A stretch of DNA of 34,576 bases from an uncultured Prevotella sp. (GTDB taxonomy: Bacteria; Bacteroidota; Bacteroidia; Bacteroidales; Bacteroidaceae), in assembly GCA_900322175.1 (NCBI GenBank), contig ONYZ01000024.1:1-34576 (forward strand). The letters run 5' to 3'. Under the pieces are notes generated by a model. It was not told where the DNA came from. It was given only the letters and a program-made list of their open reading frames with translations, and made no database searches. Below are positions 34,374 through 34,576 of the stretch, one piece after another (the stretch's first letter is position 1; each line of letters starts with the position of its first letter). A program made the position numbers and the translations under genes.

Positions 34374-34564
34374 TACTCAGCTACGCTTTCCTCAATCTTG
34401 ATAGCTACCTTACCACGATAGTAACCGCAAGTGGGGCATACAGTGTGATAAACATAATATGCACCACAGTTAGGACATACTGCCAGTGTGGGAGCTACTG
34501 CCTTGTCATGAGTACGACGCTTGAGTGTACGAGTCTTTGACTGTCTTCTTTTAGGATGTGCCAT
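34373..34564 (-). CDS. rpmF: 50S ribosomal protein bL32
   Basis: 63 residues beginning MAHPKRRQSKTRTLKRR, the canonical bL32 opening. Two zinc-ribbon pairs, CPNC (30-33) and CPTC (43-46), mark the zinc-binding (C+) paralogue. Only 12 bases are available upstream, so the promoter is outside the window. It heads the rpmF-fabH-era-der run, a common bacterial linkage between ribosome and fatty acid synthesis. Confidence 0.97.
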   Translation of the reverse strand: MAHPKRRQSKTRTLKRRTHDKAVAPTLAVCPNCGAYYVYHTVCPTCGYYRGKVAIKIEESVAE

Positions 34565-34576
34565 AATTCTATAAAT

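Overview
The window reads as a Bacteroidales chromosome, most likely Prevotella or a close relative. Supporting this are several TAnnTTTG-type -7 promoter boxes of the Bacteroidetes sigma factor, few clear Shine-Dalgarno sites, many SPI/SPII exported proteins of Bacteroidetes-restricted families (DUF5020, DUF5683, DUF3316), two proteins ending in a Prevotella-style GxYIxNxKKVVxK tail, and the order rpmF-fabH-era-der. Placement is by pattern recognition only. It is mostly housekeeping DNA; I found no phage, insertion sequence, CRISPR array, defence locus or rRNA.

Layout. (1) 2-3607 (+): the 3' part of a large surface protein made of exact 492-bp (164-aa) Ig-like/MBG-like repeats, closed by a strong terminator. 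(2) 3650-6252 (-): surE, lpxB (4-nt overlap) and a DUF5020 outer-membrane barrel. (3) 6373-16612 (+): seven closely packed genes, parA, parB, a DUF5683 membrane protein, an MltD-like lytic transglycosylase, rel/spoT, a pectinesterase and a tricorn-like S41 protease, ended by a bidirectional hairpin shared with a convergent MerR-type regulator. (4) 17125-24392 (+): alaS, then topoisomerase IV subunit A, DUF3316 and an S41 lipoprotein. (5) 24518-24598: tRNA-Leu(UAG). (6) 24705-29587 (+): a well-formed promoter driving a coiled-coil/tail-fibre-like lipoprotein and an OmpA-family protein, then a secreted protein with the same C-terminal tail as the first gene. (7) 34564-29664 (-): rpmF, fabH, era, der, a small lipoprotein and an outer-membrane barrel protein in a tightly packed run.

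How it fits together. The parAB cluster joins chromosome segregation, peptidoglycan turnover and the stringent response; the pectinesterase and tricorn-like protease at its distal end look like passengers. The lipoprotein-OmpA pair has the layout of an abundant surface structure anchored both to the outer membrane and to peptidoglycan. The best leads for something undescribed are that pair, the 492-bp repeat adhesin, the charge-polarised lytic transglycosylase, a clamp-motif-like C-terminus on ParC, and a lipoprotein signal peptide that appears to be partly built from a dispersed AT-rich repeat.
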